From positions 32,486 through 70,292 of the forward strand of contig DHBY01000064.1 in the NCBI GenBank assembly GCA_002398845.1: a stretch of 37,807 nt of DNA, given 5' to 3'. Shown in pieces: positions 7,928 to 15,619 of this stretch. The notes under the pieces were generated by a model. The model saw only the letters and a program-made list of their open reading frames with translations, did not search any database and was not told the DNA's origin. This DNA comes from Firmicutes bacterium UBA4916 (GTDB taxonomy: Bacteria; Bacillota; Clostridia; Tissierellales; Tepidimicrobiaceae). Position 1 is the first letter of the stretch. Each line of letters begins with the position of its first letter. The position numbers were made by a program, and so were the translations under genes.

Positions 7928-8932
7928 TTATTTATCCCCCTCAACTATTACTGCATTTTTTACTAAATTTTCTGGTAGGGTAATCTCTAGTTTATCAGCT
8001 ATATCTTTATTTATAGTGAGTTCAGTTTCCTTCATCCCAGTAATAGGTATATCTTTTATCTCTTTTCCTTCTATTATCTCTACAGCCATAAGCCCTGTTT
8101 CATATCCAAGTTTATAGTAATTTATCCCTTCGCATGCTAAAGCCCCACTTTTAACCATTGGTTCATCTACGCCAATAATTCCTACTTTGTTGTCTATAGC
8201 AACCTTTGTAATTATAGGTATGCTAGAAGCTATTAAGTTGTCAGAAGGAAGAAGCAAAAAGTCTATATACTTTATTTTCCCACTAAGGGCTGGCTCTATT
8301 TCTGATGAATTTGTAACAGGTATCTCTACTACTTCAATTCCTTTACGATTAAGAAATTCCTTAGCTAATTCTACTTGAACTTGAGAGTTTACTTCGCTAG
8401 TATTATATGGTATGCCTACTTTTTGTGCATTTGGAAAAATTGCCTTTCCTAATTCAAATTGCTTTTCTATAGGTACCAAATCAGTAGTTCCTGATATATT
8501 TCCCTCGGGGGAATCCATATTTTTCACTAATCCAGCCGATACAGGATCTGTTACCGCTGTAAATAAAATAGGTATTTCTTTAGTAGATTGTAGAGCTGAT
8601 TGAGCAGATGGGGTAGATATTGCAAGAATTAAATCTTTATTTTGCGAAACAAAATTTTGGGCTATTGTAGTAGTTAATGCTGCATTTCCCTGAGCATATT
8701 GAGTATCAATTTTAATATTTTTACCATCCTCATAGCCTTTTTCCTTTAAAGCATCTATAAACCCATCCCGTGCTAAATCCAAAACGGGATTTTCAATGAT
8801 TTGACTGATGCCTATTGTAATCATTTCTTTGGAATTTTGAGATGAACATCCACTCAAAGATAAGATATTTACAAATAATAAAATAAAGCCTAAGCATTTA
8901 CTTAGACTGGTAAGGTGTTTTTTTCCTACCAT
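7928..8932 (-). CDS. ABC importer substrate-binding lipoprotein (TrpX-like)
   Basis: 334 residues. A signal peptide with a hydrophobic core at about 14-27 ends in the lipobox LSGC (C29), so the mature protein is lipid-anchored outside. The body is an ABC_sub_bind domain (ITIGISQIIENPVLDLARDGF, then FTAVTDPVSAGLV), the family of TrpX and other aromatic amino-acid binding proteins. It is the first gene of the importer operon and has a consensus promoter and a leader of about 100 bases. The substrate is most likely tryptophan or tyrosine, but is not proven by sequence. Confidence 0.88.
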   Translation of the reverse strand: MVGKKHLTSLSKCLGFILLFVNILSLSGCSSQNSKEMITIGISQIIENPVLDLARDGFIDALKEKGYEDGKNIKIDTQYAQGNAALTTTIAQNFVSQNKDLILAISTPSAQSALQSTKEIPILFTAVTDPVSAGLVKNMDSPEGNISGTTDLVPIEKQFELGKAIFPNAQKVGIPYNTSEVNSQVQVELAKEFLNRKGIEVVEIPVTNSSEIEPALSGKIKYIDFLLLPSDNLIASSIPIITKVAIDNKVGIIGVDEPMVKSGALACEGINYYKLGYETGLMAVEIIEGKEIKDIPITGMKETELTINKDIADKLEITLPENLVKNAVIVEGDK

Positions 8933-8934
8933 GC

Positions 8935-9034
8935 TACCGTCCTCCTAATATTCATATTTTTTAATTTTAATACTAAACCATATTAATCTACCTATCTACC
9001 CTTAGCCCCATGGCTATCTACAATAAAAATATAT
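8935..9034 (-). promoter_or_regulatory. Importer mRNA leader with UAG triplets and small hairpin
   Basis: The leader contains the hairpin TAGCC-ATGG-GGCTA (9003-9016) and a run of UAG triplets: GTAGATAG occurs twice, followed by GTAGATT and TTTAG. HutP proteins bind clusters of NAG triplets in RNA, and a HutP-family gene lies directly upstream, but the spacing here is not that of the Bacillus hut site. It is too short for a T-box. Any regulatory role is inference. Confidence 0.3.
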
Positions 9035-9040
9035 GATACG

Positions 9041-9069
9041 ATTATAATAAACTTTCAGATAAATGTCAA
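9041..9069 (-). promoter_or_regulatory. Consensus sigma-A promoter of the ABC importer
   Basis: On the minus strand TTGACA (9064-9069) and TATAAT (9041-9046) are exactly 17 bases apart: both hexamers are perfect. Transcription should start near 9034, giving a leader of about 100 nt. Confidence 0.85.
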
Positions 9070-9076
9070 CAATATT

Positions 9077-9499
9077 TTAATCTATTATTGGAATAGATCT
9101 ATGCCCTACAGCTATTGCTAAATCATTTAAATGAAGAAGTCCAATACTTATAAATAGACATACTACCAAGTGTTCACCACATCTAGCTATACCTAGTTTT
9201 CCTCCAAAATTAAGTCCCAATGCTTTTGAATCCACTTGACTTATGGCCTCCTTAGCAGCTCCTACTACTGCTCCTTCGTGAACATGGGTATCTTTTATAA
9301 TTCCTGTCTTTTTTGAAGCAACTAAGGCTCTCTCTATGATTTTAGGTATGGAATTAATTAAATCTCCACCTATATCAACAGCTGTAGATTTAATCCCACT
9401 TTTTTCAAGCTCCTCTATTATAGTTTTTTCTTCCTCTCTAGTTGATATTGCTAACCTAATAGCTGCCTTTGCAACTTCAACACTATTCATATTCATCAT
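9077..9499 (-). CDS. hutP: HutP-family RNA-binding regulator
   Basis: 140 residues, starting at ATG 9499 or the adjacent ATG, behind GGAGAGG. The length and the core pattern (SRxEE ... ERALVASKKTGIIKDTHVHEGAVVGAAKEAI ... GIARCGEHLVVCLFISIGLLHLNDLAIAVGHR) match HutP, the histidine- and metal-dependent antiterminator of Bacillus histidine utilisation. Histidines in the HVHE and VGHR stretches are candidate metal or ligand contacts. No hut catabolic gene is nearby; the next gene on the same strand is the aromatic-type ABC importer. It may therefore act in trans, or on the importer leader. Confidence 0.8.
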   Translation of the reverse strand: MMNMNSVEVAKAAIRLAISTREEEKTIIEELEKSGIKSTAVDIGGDLINSIPKIIERALVASKKTGIIKDTHVHEGAVVGAAKEAISQVDSKALGLNFGGKLGIARCGEHLVVCLFISIGLLHLNDLAIAVGHRSIPIID

Positions 9500-9526
9500 T
9501 TATCCTCTCCTTATATCCAATTTTAC

Positions 9527-9554
9527 ATTATATATTGAAAAAGTCCAAGTAAAA
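9527..9554 (-). promoter_or_regulatory. Possible promoter of hutP
   Basis: TTTTAC and TATAAT 16 bases apart on the minus strand, just beyond the terminator of the zinc-ribbon gene. Confidence 0.35.
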
Positions 9555-9595
9555 TAAGACCCTTATGAGAACTTATTTCTCATAAGGGTCTTATT
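9553..9595 (-). terminator. Strong terminator of the zinc-ribbon gene
   Basis: A perfect 19-bp inverted repeat (9553-9571 with 9577-9595) around a 5-base loop, 3 bases after the zinc-ribbon stop codon and ending in a T-rich tail on the minus strand. Confidence 0.85.
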
Positions 9596-9598
9596 GCA

Positions 9599-9766
9599 TT
9601 ATCTTCTGAAACTTTTTCTGTCACTTCTTTGTTTTCTTTTCTTTCTACATTCTGGACATCTTTGGGGTTCATTTTCAAATCCTTTTTCTTTGTAGAATGC
9701 TTGTTCTCCTTCAGTAAATATAAATTCTTTGCCGCAATCTTTACATACTATTGTTTTATCTGCCAT
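9599..9766 (-). CDS. Small zinc-ribbon protein
   Basis: 55 residues, short enough to be missed by length-filtered callers. The ATG at 9766 follows AAGGAGGAATGTTGAA, a strong ribosome site. Two Cys-x-x-Cys pairs, C8-K-D-C11 and C37-P-E-C40, bracket an aromatic helix region (FTEGEQAFYKEKGF); a very basic tail RKKRKQRSDRKSFRR follows. This matches the small zinc-ribbon (zf-trcl-like) proteins common in Clostridia, whose function is unknown; the basic tail suggests nucleic-acid contact. It is monocistronic, with its own terminator. Confidence 0.85.
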   Translation of the reverse strand: MADKTIVCKDCGKEFIFTEGEQAFYKEKGFENEPQRCPECRKKRKQRSDRKSFRR

Positions 9767-9792
9767 TTCAACATTCCTCCTTTTTACACATT

Positions 9793-9854
9793 AAAGATTT
9801 TAAACTTTTCACATTAAATTCCCAAAGAGGAATGTTGTAATAGTTTAAATCTTT
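9793..9854 (-). other. Nested inverted repeat upstream of the zinc-ribbon gene
   Basis: The outer arms AAAGATTTTAAACT (9793-9806) and AGTTTAAATCTTT (9842-9854) pair with one bulge. Inside, ACATT/AATGT and ATTCC/GGAAT pair around a small loop. It ends 26 bases before the ATG, so it could be a structured mRNA leader or the terminator of the peroxiredoxin gene upstream. Confidence 0.4.
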
Positions 9855-9951
9855 TAAATTTACGATAATAATAACACTTTTAAGACTTATTTACAATAAT
9901 AATTTATATATATTTTATATTACAGAAGTATATCCAATAACTAAATTTTTA

Positions 9952-10593
9952 TTATAAGTTTCTATAACATAGATACCAATCTATACAACATAATCCTTCT
10001 TCTCCTTGTAATCTCTTTAATAATTCTTCATAAGTTTGAGGAGCTGGTACTACTACAGGGTATCCTGGAACCCAATCTGCTGGAGTGGCAACCTTCTCCA
10101 TATCTGAAGTTTGCAAAGCAATTAATAACCTTAGCATTTCTGAAACATTTCTTCCATTAGTAAGAGGATATATAAGGATAGCCCTTATTATTTGCTTGTC
10201 ATCTATAAAGAAAACATTTCTTACGGTTGTAGTAGTGCTCGCCTCAGGAGAAACCATACCATACATCTTGGAAATACTCATGTCCCTATCTGATATTATA
10301 GGGAATGGTATATATATTCCTGTATTTTGGCAAATATTATATACCCATGCCAAGTGAGAACTATTACTATCAATGCTTAAACCTAATAGCTCTGCATTTC
10401 TTTCTTGAAAACAACTGTACTGCTCTGCCAGAGCAATAAACTCAGTGGTTCAAACGGGAGTAAAATCTCCTGGGTGAGAAAATAGTATAACCCATTTTCC
10501 CTTAAAATCGGAAAGTTTTATTGGCCCAAAGGTAGTTTGAGCAGCAAAGTCTGGGGCCTTCATTCCTATTTTAAGACAATTATTATCATTCAT
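9952..10593 (-). CDS. Selenocysteine-containing Prx6-type peroxiredoxin (UGA = Sec48)
   Basis: 213 residues when the in-frame TGA at 10450-10452 is read as selenocysteine. The start ATG at 10593 follows GGTGGTGA. The N-terminal part reads GMKAPDFAAQTTFGPIKLSDFKG, then FSHPGDFTPV-U-TTEF; in peroxiredoxins the position of U48 is the peroxidatic cysteine. The frame continues unbroken for 165 codons with conserved Prx6 features (SNSSHLAWVYNI, the PFPIISD stretch, RAILIYPLTNGRNVSEMLR) and ends in CCIDWYLC, the C-terminal cysteine motif used for resolution in archaeal-type Prx6 enzymes (C202, C203, C209). A SECIS-like hairpin follows the UGA. It should reduce H2O2 or organic peroxides. A caller treating TGA as stop would report only a fragment from about 10353. 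Frameshift or nonsense decay is unlikely, since only the catalytic codon is changed. It has a sigma-K-like promoter. Confidence 0.93.
10419..10437 (-). promoter_or_regulatory. SECIS-like hairpin downstream of the Sec UGA
   Basis: Minus-strand RNA forms an 8-bp stem (one G-U pair) closed by the loop GGC, beginning 12 bases after the UGA, with the apical loop about 20 bases from it. Bacterial SECIS elements lie within the coding region, with the loop about 16-37 bases downstream of UGA and G residues in the loop; this fits. It would recruit SelB with Sec-tRNA. Confidence 0.75.
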
Positions 10594-10629
10594 TATATTC
10601 ACCACCATGCAATGTATTATTTTTCAGTA

Positions 10630-10657
10630 TATATTATGATTTAAACTGACAATTGGT
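10630..10657 (-). promoter_or_regulatory. Sigma-K-like promoter of the selenocysteine peroxiredoxin
   Basis: Minus strand AC, 17 bases, CATAATATA: the same core and spacing as before both LysM genes at 523-550 and 1354-1381. Similarity continues three bases downstream of the core. Confidence 0.6.
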
Positions 10658-10802
10658 TAACATATATATCTTTGGCTATAATATTATGGAAACAAATAAA
10701 TATTGATATTTAAGTTTTAATATGATAGCATTTTGCATATATAGATAAAAGACAAGCTGCGTATAGCCATTGTATTTCTTAATACTTATAAGATAAGATT
10801 CG

Positions 10803-10831
10803 TTTAAAATGTATGAATAATAGATTATAAT
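10803..10831 (+). promoter_or_regulatory. Probable sigma-A promoter of ddl-murF
   Basis: TTTAAA (10803-10808) and TATAAT (10826-10831) with a 17-base spacer; the leader is about 65 bases and ends in AGGAGG before the ATG at 10905. Confidence 0.5.
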
Positions 10832-10904
10832 ATTCACATGCATAAAGAATTTTACCTAATAGATTTGCACATCTAATGGTTAATCTTTAATAGGAGGAGA
10901 AAAT

Positions 10905-11987
10905 ATGAAAACAAATATTTATGTACTTTATGGAGGAAAATCAGTAGAACACGAAGTGTCACTAAAATCTGCTTTAGCTATAATGAATGCTTTAAACAAG
11001 GACAAATATAATGTTTATCCAATATTCATCACAAAGGAAGGTATCTGGTGTAATCTAGGTTTACTAGAAAAAGAAATAAAAGGTGTGGAGGAGCTGCAAA
11101 CTACCTCTTCAAGCACCATATCTAATTCCATGGGAGAATTTTTAACTAAGGGTTTTAAAGATGGAGAAAAAAATATAGTATTTCCAGCTCTACATGGAAT
11201 AAACGGAGAAGATGGAACTATTCAAGGCCTTTTAGAATTATTAGATGTTCCCTATGTAGGCAACGAAGTATTAGCATCTGCAGTGGGAATGGACAAGGAG
11301 ATAGCCAATGACTTATTAGCAAAACATGGAATTCCTCAAGCAAAATATACTTCCATTAAACTATACGAATGGAAAGAGGATGAAGAAAAGGCCTATGAAA
11401 AAGTAGAAAAAGAGATTGGATATCCTTGTTATATTAAACCTGCTAATTCAGGCTCAAGTGTTGGTATATCCAAGGCCAGGAATCAAAAAGAACTTAAAAA
11501 ATCCTTTAAAGAGGCTTTCACTTATGATTGTAAAATAGTTGTAGAAGAAGAAATAATCGGTAGAGAAATGCAGACTTCTGTAGTAGGAAATGATAATCCA
11601 AAGGCTTCCGTACCTGGGGAGTTCATTATGGAAAAACCCTTCTTTGACTATAATGCAAAATATATAGACGGTAAAATCATCCCTGTAATACCAGCAAGAT
11701 TAGAACCTGAGGTAATGGATAATGTTCGTGAAACTGCAGTTAAAACCTATAAAGCCCTAAATTGCTATGGCCTTGCAAGGGTAGATATATTCGTTGCAGA
11801 TAATAATGAAATATATGTAAATGAAGTAAATACTATGCCTGGATTTACATCAGTAAGTATGACCCCTGTTTTGTGGGGAGCTACTGACGGCACCACCTAT
11901 GCTGGACTAATCGAAAAATTAATCGCGCTCGCTTTTGAAAGATATGAGCAAAAGAAATCCTTAGTGGTAACGAGGTGTATTGAATGA
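10905..11987 (+). CDS. ddl: D-alanine--D-alanine ligase
   Basis: 360 residues, ATP-grasp fold. Present are the N-terminal YGGKSVEHEVSL with E15, HGINGEDGTIQG (98-109), the ATP-binding IKPANSGSSVGISK, the omega loop FFDYNAKY and the metal ligands D294, E307 and N309 (VNEVNTMPG). The omega-loop tyrosine Y249 is typical of D-Ala-D-Ala rather than D-Ala-D-lactate ligases, which carry a histidine-containing loop, so normal peptidoglycan precursors are expected. It makes the dipeptide that MurF, encoded by the next gene, adds to the UDP-MurNAc tripeptide. The stop overlaps the murF start (ATGA), indicating coupled translation. Confidence 0.95.
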   Translation: MKTNIYVLYGGKSVEHEVSLKSALAIMNALNKDKYNVYPIFITKEGIWCNLGLLEKEIKGVEELQTTSSSTISNSMGEFLTKGFKDGEKNIVFPALHGINGEDGTIQGLLELLDVPYVGNEVLASAVGMDKEIANDLLAKHGIPQAKYTSIKLYEWKEDEEKAYEKVEKEIGYPCYIKPANSGSSVGISKARNQKELKKSFKEAFTYDCKIVVEEEIIGREMQTSVVGNDNPKASVPGEFIMEKPFFDYNAKYIDGKIIPVIPARLEPEVMDNVRETAVKTYKALNCYGLARVDIFVADNNEIYVNEVNTMPGFTSVSMTPVLWGATDGTTYAGLIEKLIALAFERYEQKKSLVVTRCIE

Positions 11988-13390
11988 TAAAACGCAGTTT
12001 AAAAGATGTCGAAAAAATGGCTGGAGGCTTCGGATTAAAAAAAGAATATGCGGACATCTATATAGAAGGGGTTTCTACTGACTCTAGAAAGATTAATAAA
12101 GGAGAGCTTTTCATTCCCCTAATAGGAGAAAACTTTAATGGACATAAATTTATAGATAAAGTTTTAGAAAAAGGAGCAGTGGCAGCATTATGGTGTAAAG
12201 ATGAGCCTGTTCCAGATTTAGACTTCCCATTTATTTTAGTAGACGATACTTTAGTTGCCCTTCAACTTTTGGCTAAAGAATATCGCAATCAATTGGATAT
12301 TAAAGTAATAGGCATAACTGGCAGCAATGGCAAAACTTCTACAAAAGATATTTTAGCCAGCCTATTAAATACTAAATATAGGACCAAAAAAACTATGGGT
12401 AATCTAAACAATCATATTGGTACTCCTCTTAGCATTTTAAATTTAGATGAAAATACCGAAATGGCCGTTATTGAAATGGGTACTGATAATTTTGGGCAAA
12501 TTTCCTTATTAACTTCTATTGCTAAGCCGGATGTAGCTATAATTACAAATATTGGTGAAGCTCATTTGGAAGGTTTAAAAACTAAAGAAAATATAGCAAA
12601 GGCAAAACTAGAAATCTTAGAAGGCTTAAGACCAGATGGATTGTTTGTATATTGCGGAGATGACCCTATTCTAAAAAAAGAAATAGAAAAACTTCATATA
12701 GAACAAAAAATATTAACCTATGGAAAAGAAGATTTTAACGATTACCAATGCGAATTAGGCATAGTAGATGAAAATGGTGTATCTTTTAAATTGACATCCC
12801 ATAATCCAGAAAATTATTATATTCCAATGCTAGGTTCCCATAATATGTTTAACGCTACAGCTGCTATTACAGTGGCTAAGTATTTTAATATACCTTTTAA
12901 ATCTATACAAGAAGGCCTATATCATATTGAAAAAACTGGAATGAGAAACGAACTAGTTTATGCAGAGGGATTTACCATATTAAATGATTCATATAAATCA
13001 AATCCATCTAGTGTTTTGGCAGCATTAAACACCCTTTATAATATGAAACAATATAAACAAAAAATTGTAGTTCTTGGGGATATGCTAGGATTAGGTGAAG
13101 AAGAGGTAAAAATGCATGAGGAAATTGGCTTAAAAATTGACTCTACGGAAATTGAATATTTGTTTACTATTGGCCCTTTAGCCCAACACATGGGTAAGAT
13201 GGCTAAATTAAATTTTGAAAAAGGCAAAGTAATATCTTGTACAAATAAACCTCAATTAGTCGAGAAATTAAAAAGAGTAATTAAGCCTAACTCTATCATT
13301 CTAGTTAAAGCATCGAGGCCACTAGAATTAGAAGAAGTAGTAGAAAAGCTACAAGAAGAAGTTTCCATATCAAAAGATGAGGTTATATAA
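11984..13390 (+). CDS. murF: UDP-MurNAc-tripeptide--D-Ala-D-Ala ligase
   Basis: 468 residues. An N-terminal UDP-binding domain contains STDSRKINKGELFIPLIGENFNGH; the central Mur ligase domain has the ATP loop GITGSNGKTSTK (110-121) and the conserved NHIGTPLS, EMGTDNFGQI and TNIGEAHLEG stretches; the C-terminal domain carries NDSYKSNPSS. It completes the cytoplasmic pentapeptide precursor using the dipeptide made by Ddl. The start overlaps the ddl stop by 4 bases. Confidence 0.95.
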   Translation: MIKRSLKDVEKMAGGFGLKKEYADIYIEGVSTDSRKINKGELFIPLIGENFNGHKFIDKVLEKGAVAALWCKDEPVPDLDFPFILVDDTLVALQLLAKEYRNQLDIKVIGITGSNGKTSTKDILASLLNTKYRTKKTMGNLNNHIGTPLSILNLDENTEMAVIEMGTDNFGQISLLTSIAKPDVAIITNIGEAHLEGLKTKENIAKAKLEILEGLRPDGLFVYCGDDPILKKEIEKLHIEQKILTYGKEDFNDYQCELGIVDENGVSFKLTSHNPENYYIPMLGSHNMFNATAAITVAKYFNIPFKSIQEGLYHIEKTGMRNELVYAEGFTILNDSYKSNPSSVLAALNTLYNMKQYKQKIVVLGDMLGLGEEEVKMHEEIGLKIDSTEIEYLFTIGPLAQHMGKMAKLNFEKGKVISCTNKPQLVEKLKRVIKPNSIILVKASRPLELEEVVEKLQEEVSISKDEVI

Positions 13391-13396
13391 ACTTAA

Positions 13397-13426
13397 AATG
13401 GTGAAGTATTTAAATACTTCACCATT
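13397..13426. terminator. Bidirectional terminator between murF and recQ
   Basis: A perfect 30-base palindrome (AATGGTGAAGTATTT and its complement) sits between two convergent stop codons, 7 bases after murF and 1 base before that of recQ. Confidence 0.85.
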
Positions 13427-13427
13427 T

Positions 13428-15608
13428 CTATCTTAATCCATTTTTCAATATGGCAATTCGAATATCCTCATAGCTTATTTCTTTAGGTAAAATTTCTTTA
13501 ATAGGCTTAAGCCTTTCTAAACCTACTTCATCTATGGCAGCCAATATTTTTTCTTCCTTAGCAGAATCTATAAATTTGGACCAATCTACTATTTGATCAT
13601 TTTGATTGCATTTTTCTAAATGTTTTAATATGGTTCCCGCTGTTAGACCTTTTTTATTTGCTATTTCTCCTAAGGATAGACCTTCTAAATAATAATCATA
13701 GGTATCCTTATATCTATCATCCAATTTAGTGTTTTTTGGTACCTCCACTACTTTCCTTTCAATTTTAGAATTATCTATGCCATTTGTTTCGGTATAATTC
13801 CTAATTATATCTATAAACTGTTCCCCATAGGATTCGTATTTTTTAACGCCTACGCCTTTTATTTTCAAAAATTCTTCCCTATTTTTAGGAAAATATGCAG
13901 CCATCTCTTTTAAGCTAGAATCATGGAATATAATAAAAGGGGCTATGGCATTTTTCTTAGCTATTTCATATCTTAATTCCCTTAATCCTCCAAATAAATT
14001 TTCATCATAATTTTCCTCAATATAATCTAAATCTAAAGTCCTTCTTATATCCCTCTTTCTTTCAGCTAACTGCTTTTTTTCTATTAAGTCTTTTTTATGG
14101 TACACCTTTGTTTCTCCCTTTAGTACTAGAGATGATTTTGACGTTAGTTTTAAAACAGGGTATTTGTCTGCTGTCATATGAATATAATCCATAGACACTA
14201 AAGCCATAATCATTTCCTTTATTGCTCCTTCTGAATATTCTTCCATAATCCCATAGGTAGATAATTTATCTAGACCAAAACCTAGTATTCTTTTATTTTT
14301 AGAACCTCTTAAGACTTGAACTATTACAGTAGCACCAAATCTTTCCTCAACCCTATATATACAAGATAATATTTTTTGAGCCTCTATGGTAATATCTACC
14401 ATCTCGGATTTACTTAGGCAATTCCCACAGTTTCCACAATTCTCATTTTCTATTTCCTCATCAAAATAACTTAAGATACTATTTCTTAGGCATTCATTTG
14501 TATTACAATAATCTATTAAATATTGAAGATTTGTATATAAAATCCTCTCCCTTTCAGGGGAATAGGTACTGCTTTGAATTAAATATTTTTGTTTTACAAT
14601 ATCTTGGGGTGAATAAAGTAATATACAATCGCTAGGCTCGCCATCTCTTCCAGCTCTACCTGCCTCTTGATAGTAAGCTTCCATATTTTTAGGCATATTA
14701 TAATGGATGACAAATCTAACATCTGGCTTGTCTATTCCCATTCCAAAGGCATTGGTAGCCACTATAATTCTTCTATTGTTAAACATGAAATCCTCCTGAT
14801 TTTGTCTGCGAATATCATCATTCATCCCTCCATGATAACCTATAGCGTCAATGCCTTCTTCTTGCAATTTCTTAGTTAAGGCTTCTACAGTTTTTCTAGT
14901 GGCACAATATATTATTCCAGATTCCTCCGTAAAATTATTTTCTAGATAATTTAATAAATAATCGAATTTTTTACTAGGCTTTGCCACTTGATAAAATAAA
15001 TTTGGCCTATCAAAACCTATTATTGAAATTAAAGGATTTTGTAATTGGATTAATCTTTGTATTTCCTCCACTACTTCCTTAGTAGCTGTGGCTGTATAAG
15101 CAGATACTACTGGTCTATTATCTAAGGAATTAATAAATTTAGGAATTTCCAAATAGCTTGGCCTAAAATCATGACCCCATTGACTAATACAATGGGCCTC
15201 ATCTATGGCTACCATAGATATATTTATTTCCTTTACTAAATTCAAAAATATATATGTATTAAGCCTCTCTGGGGCTACATAAACTATTTTGTATTTATTC
15301 TCCTTTATTTTCTTTACTCTTAATGCAAATTCCTTTTGACTTAGAGTACTATTTATATAAGTCCCAGGTATACCCACTTCCTTTAAGGAATCTACTTGAT
15401 CTTTCATTAAAGATATTAGTGGAGATATAACTATAGTAATCCCATCCATTAAAATTCCAGGAAGTTGATAACAAAGAGACTTACCCCCACCTGTAGGCAT
15501 GACCCCTAGCACATCTCTTCCAGCTAGACTCCCTCTAATTAACTTTTCTTGTCCTTTTTTAAATTCATCATATCCAAAATACTTTTTTAGTGTATCATGT
15601 ATATCCAT
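13428..15608 (-). CDS. recQ: RecQ-family ATP-dependent DNA helicase
   Basis: 726 residues. The helicase core has Walker A MPTGGGKSLCYQ (K43), DEAH (136-139) followed by CISQWGHDFRPSY, TATAT, the second-domain YHGGM and ATNAFGMGIDKPDVRFVIH, and QEAGRAGRDG. A zinc site (C...CGNCGNC) and a winged-helix RQC domain follow, then an HRDC domain at about 540-610, and a C-terminal helix-turn-helix region (YYLEGLSLGEIANKKGLTAGTILKHL). It unwinds 3'-tailed DNA in recombination and repair of stalled forks. The phospholipase-D-like gene upstream ends 11 bases before its start, so the two are probably cotranscribed. Confidence 0.95.
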   Translation of the reverse strand: MDIHDTLKKYFGYDEFKKGQEKLIRGSLAGRDVLGVMPTGGGKSLCYQLPGILMDGITIVISPLISLMKDQVDSLKEVGIPGTYINSTLSQKEFALRVKKIKENKYKIVYVAPERLNTYIFLNLVKEINISMVAIDEAHCISQWGHDFRPSYLEIPKFINSLDNRPVVSAYTATATKEVVEEIQRLIQLQNPLISIIGFDRPNLFYQVAKPSKKFDYLLNYLENNFTEESGIIYCATRKTVEALTKKLQEEGIDAIGYHGGMNDDIRRQNQEDFMFNNRRIIVATNAFGMGIDKPDVRFVIHYNMPKNMEAYYQEAGRAGRDGEPSDCILLYSPQDIVKQKYLIQSSTYSPERERILYTNLQYLIDYCNTNECLRNSILSYFDEEIENENCGNCGNCLSKSEMVDITIEAQKILSCIYRVEERFGATVIVQVLRGSKNKRILGFGLDKLSTYGIMEEYSEGAIKEMIMALVSMDYIHMTADKYPVLKLTSKSSLVLKGETKVYHKKDLIEKKQLAERKRDIRRTLDLDYIEENYDENLFGGLRELRYEIAKKNAIAPFIIFHDSSLKEMAAYFPKNREEFLKIKGVGVKKYESYGEQFIDIIRNYTETNGIDNSKIERKVVEVPKNTKLDDRYKDTYDYYLEGLSLGEIANKKGLTAGTILKHLEKCNQNDQIVDWSKFIDSAKEEKILAAIDEVGLERLKPIKEILPKEISYEDIRIAILKNGLR

Positions 15609-15619
15609 ATTTATCCCCC

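Larger units (their letters stand above)
10594..10904. other. Divergent intergenic region between peroxiredoxin and ddl
   Basis: No gene is seen in these 311 bases. It holds the sigma-K-like promoter of the peroxiredoxin (left) and a sigma-A-like promoter of ddl-murF (right); the middle, about 10660-10800, shows nothing recognisable. Confidence 0.6.

Noticed and set aside
8933..9076. T-box riboswitch before the aromatic-type importer
   Set aside because: The leader is only about 100 bases, and no T-box sequence or terminator/antiterminator pair is present.
9952..10353. The peroxiredoxin starting at the internal ATG at 10353, with the upstream part as a nonsense pseudogene
   Set aside because: The only stop is at the catalytic position, both parts are fully conserved in the same frame, there is a good ribosome site at 10593 and a SECIS-like hairpin after the UGA.
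10905..11987. Vancomycin-resistance-type D-Ala-D-Lac ligase, suggested by the VanZ-like gene in the same window
   Set aside because: The omega loop has the tyrosine of D-Ala-D-Ala ligases, and the gene is coupled to murF without vanH or vanX.
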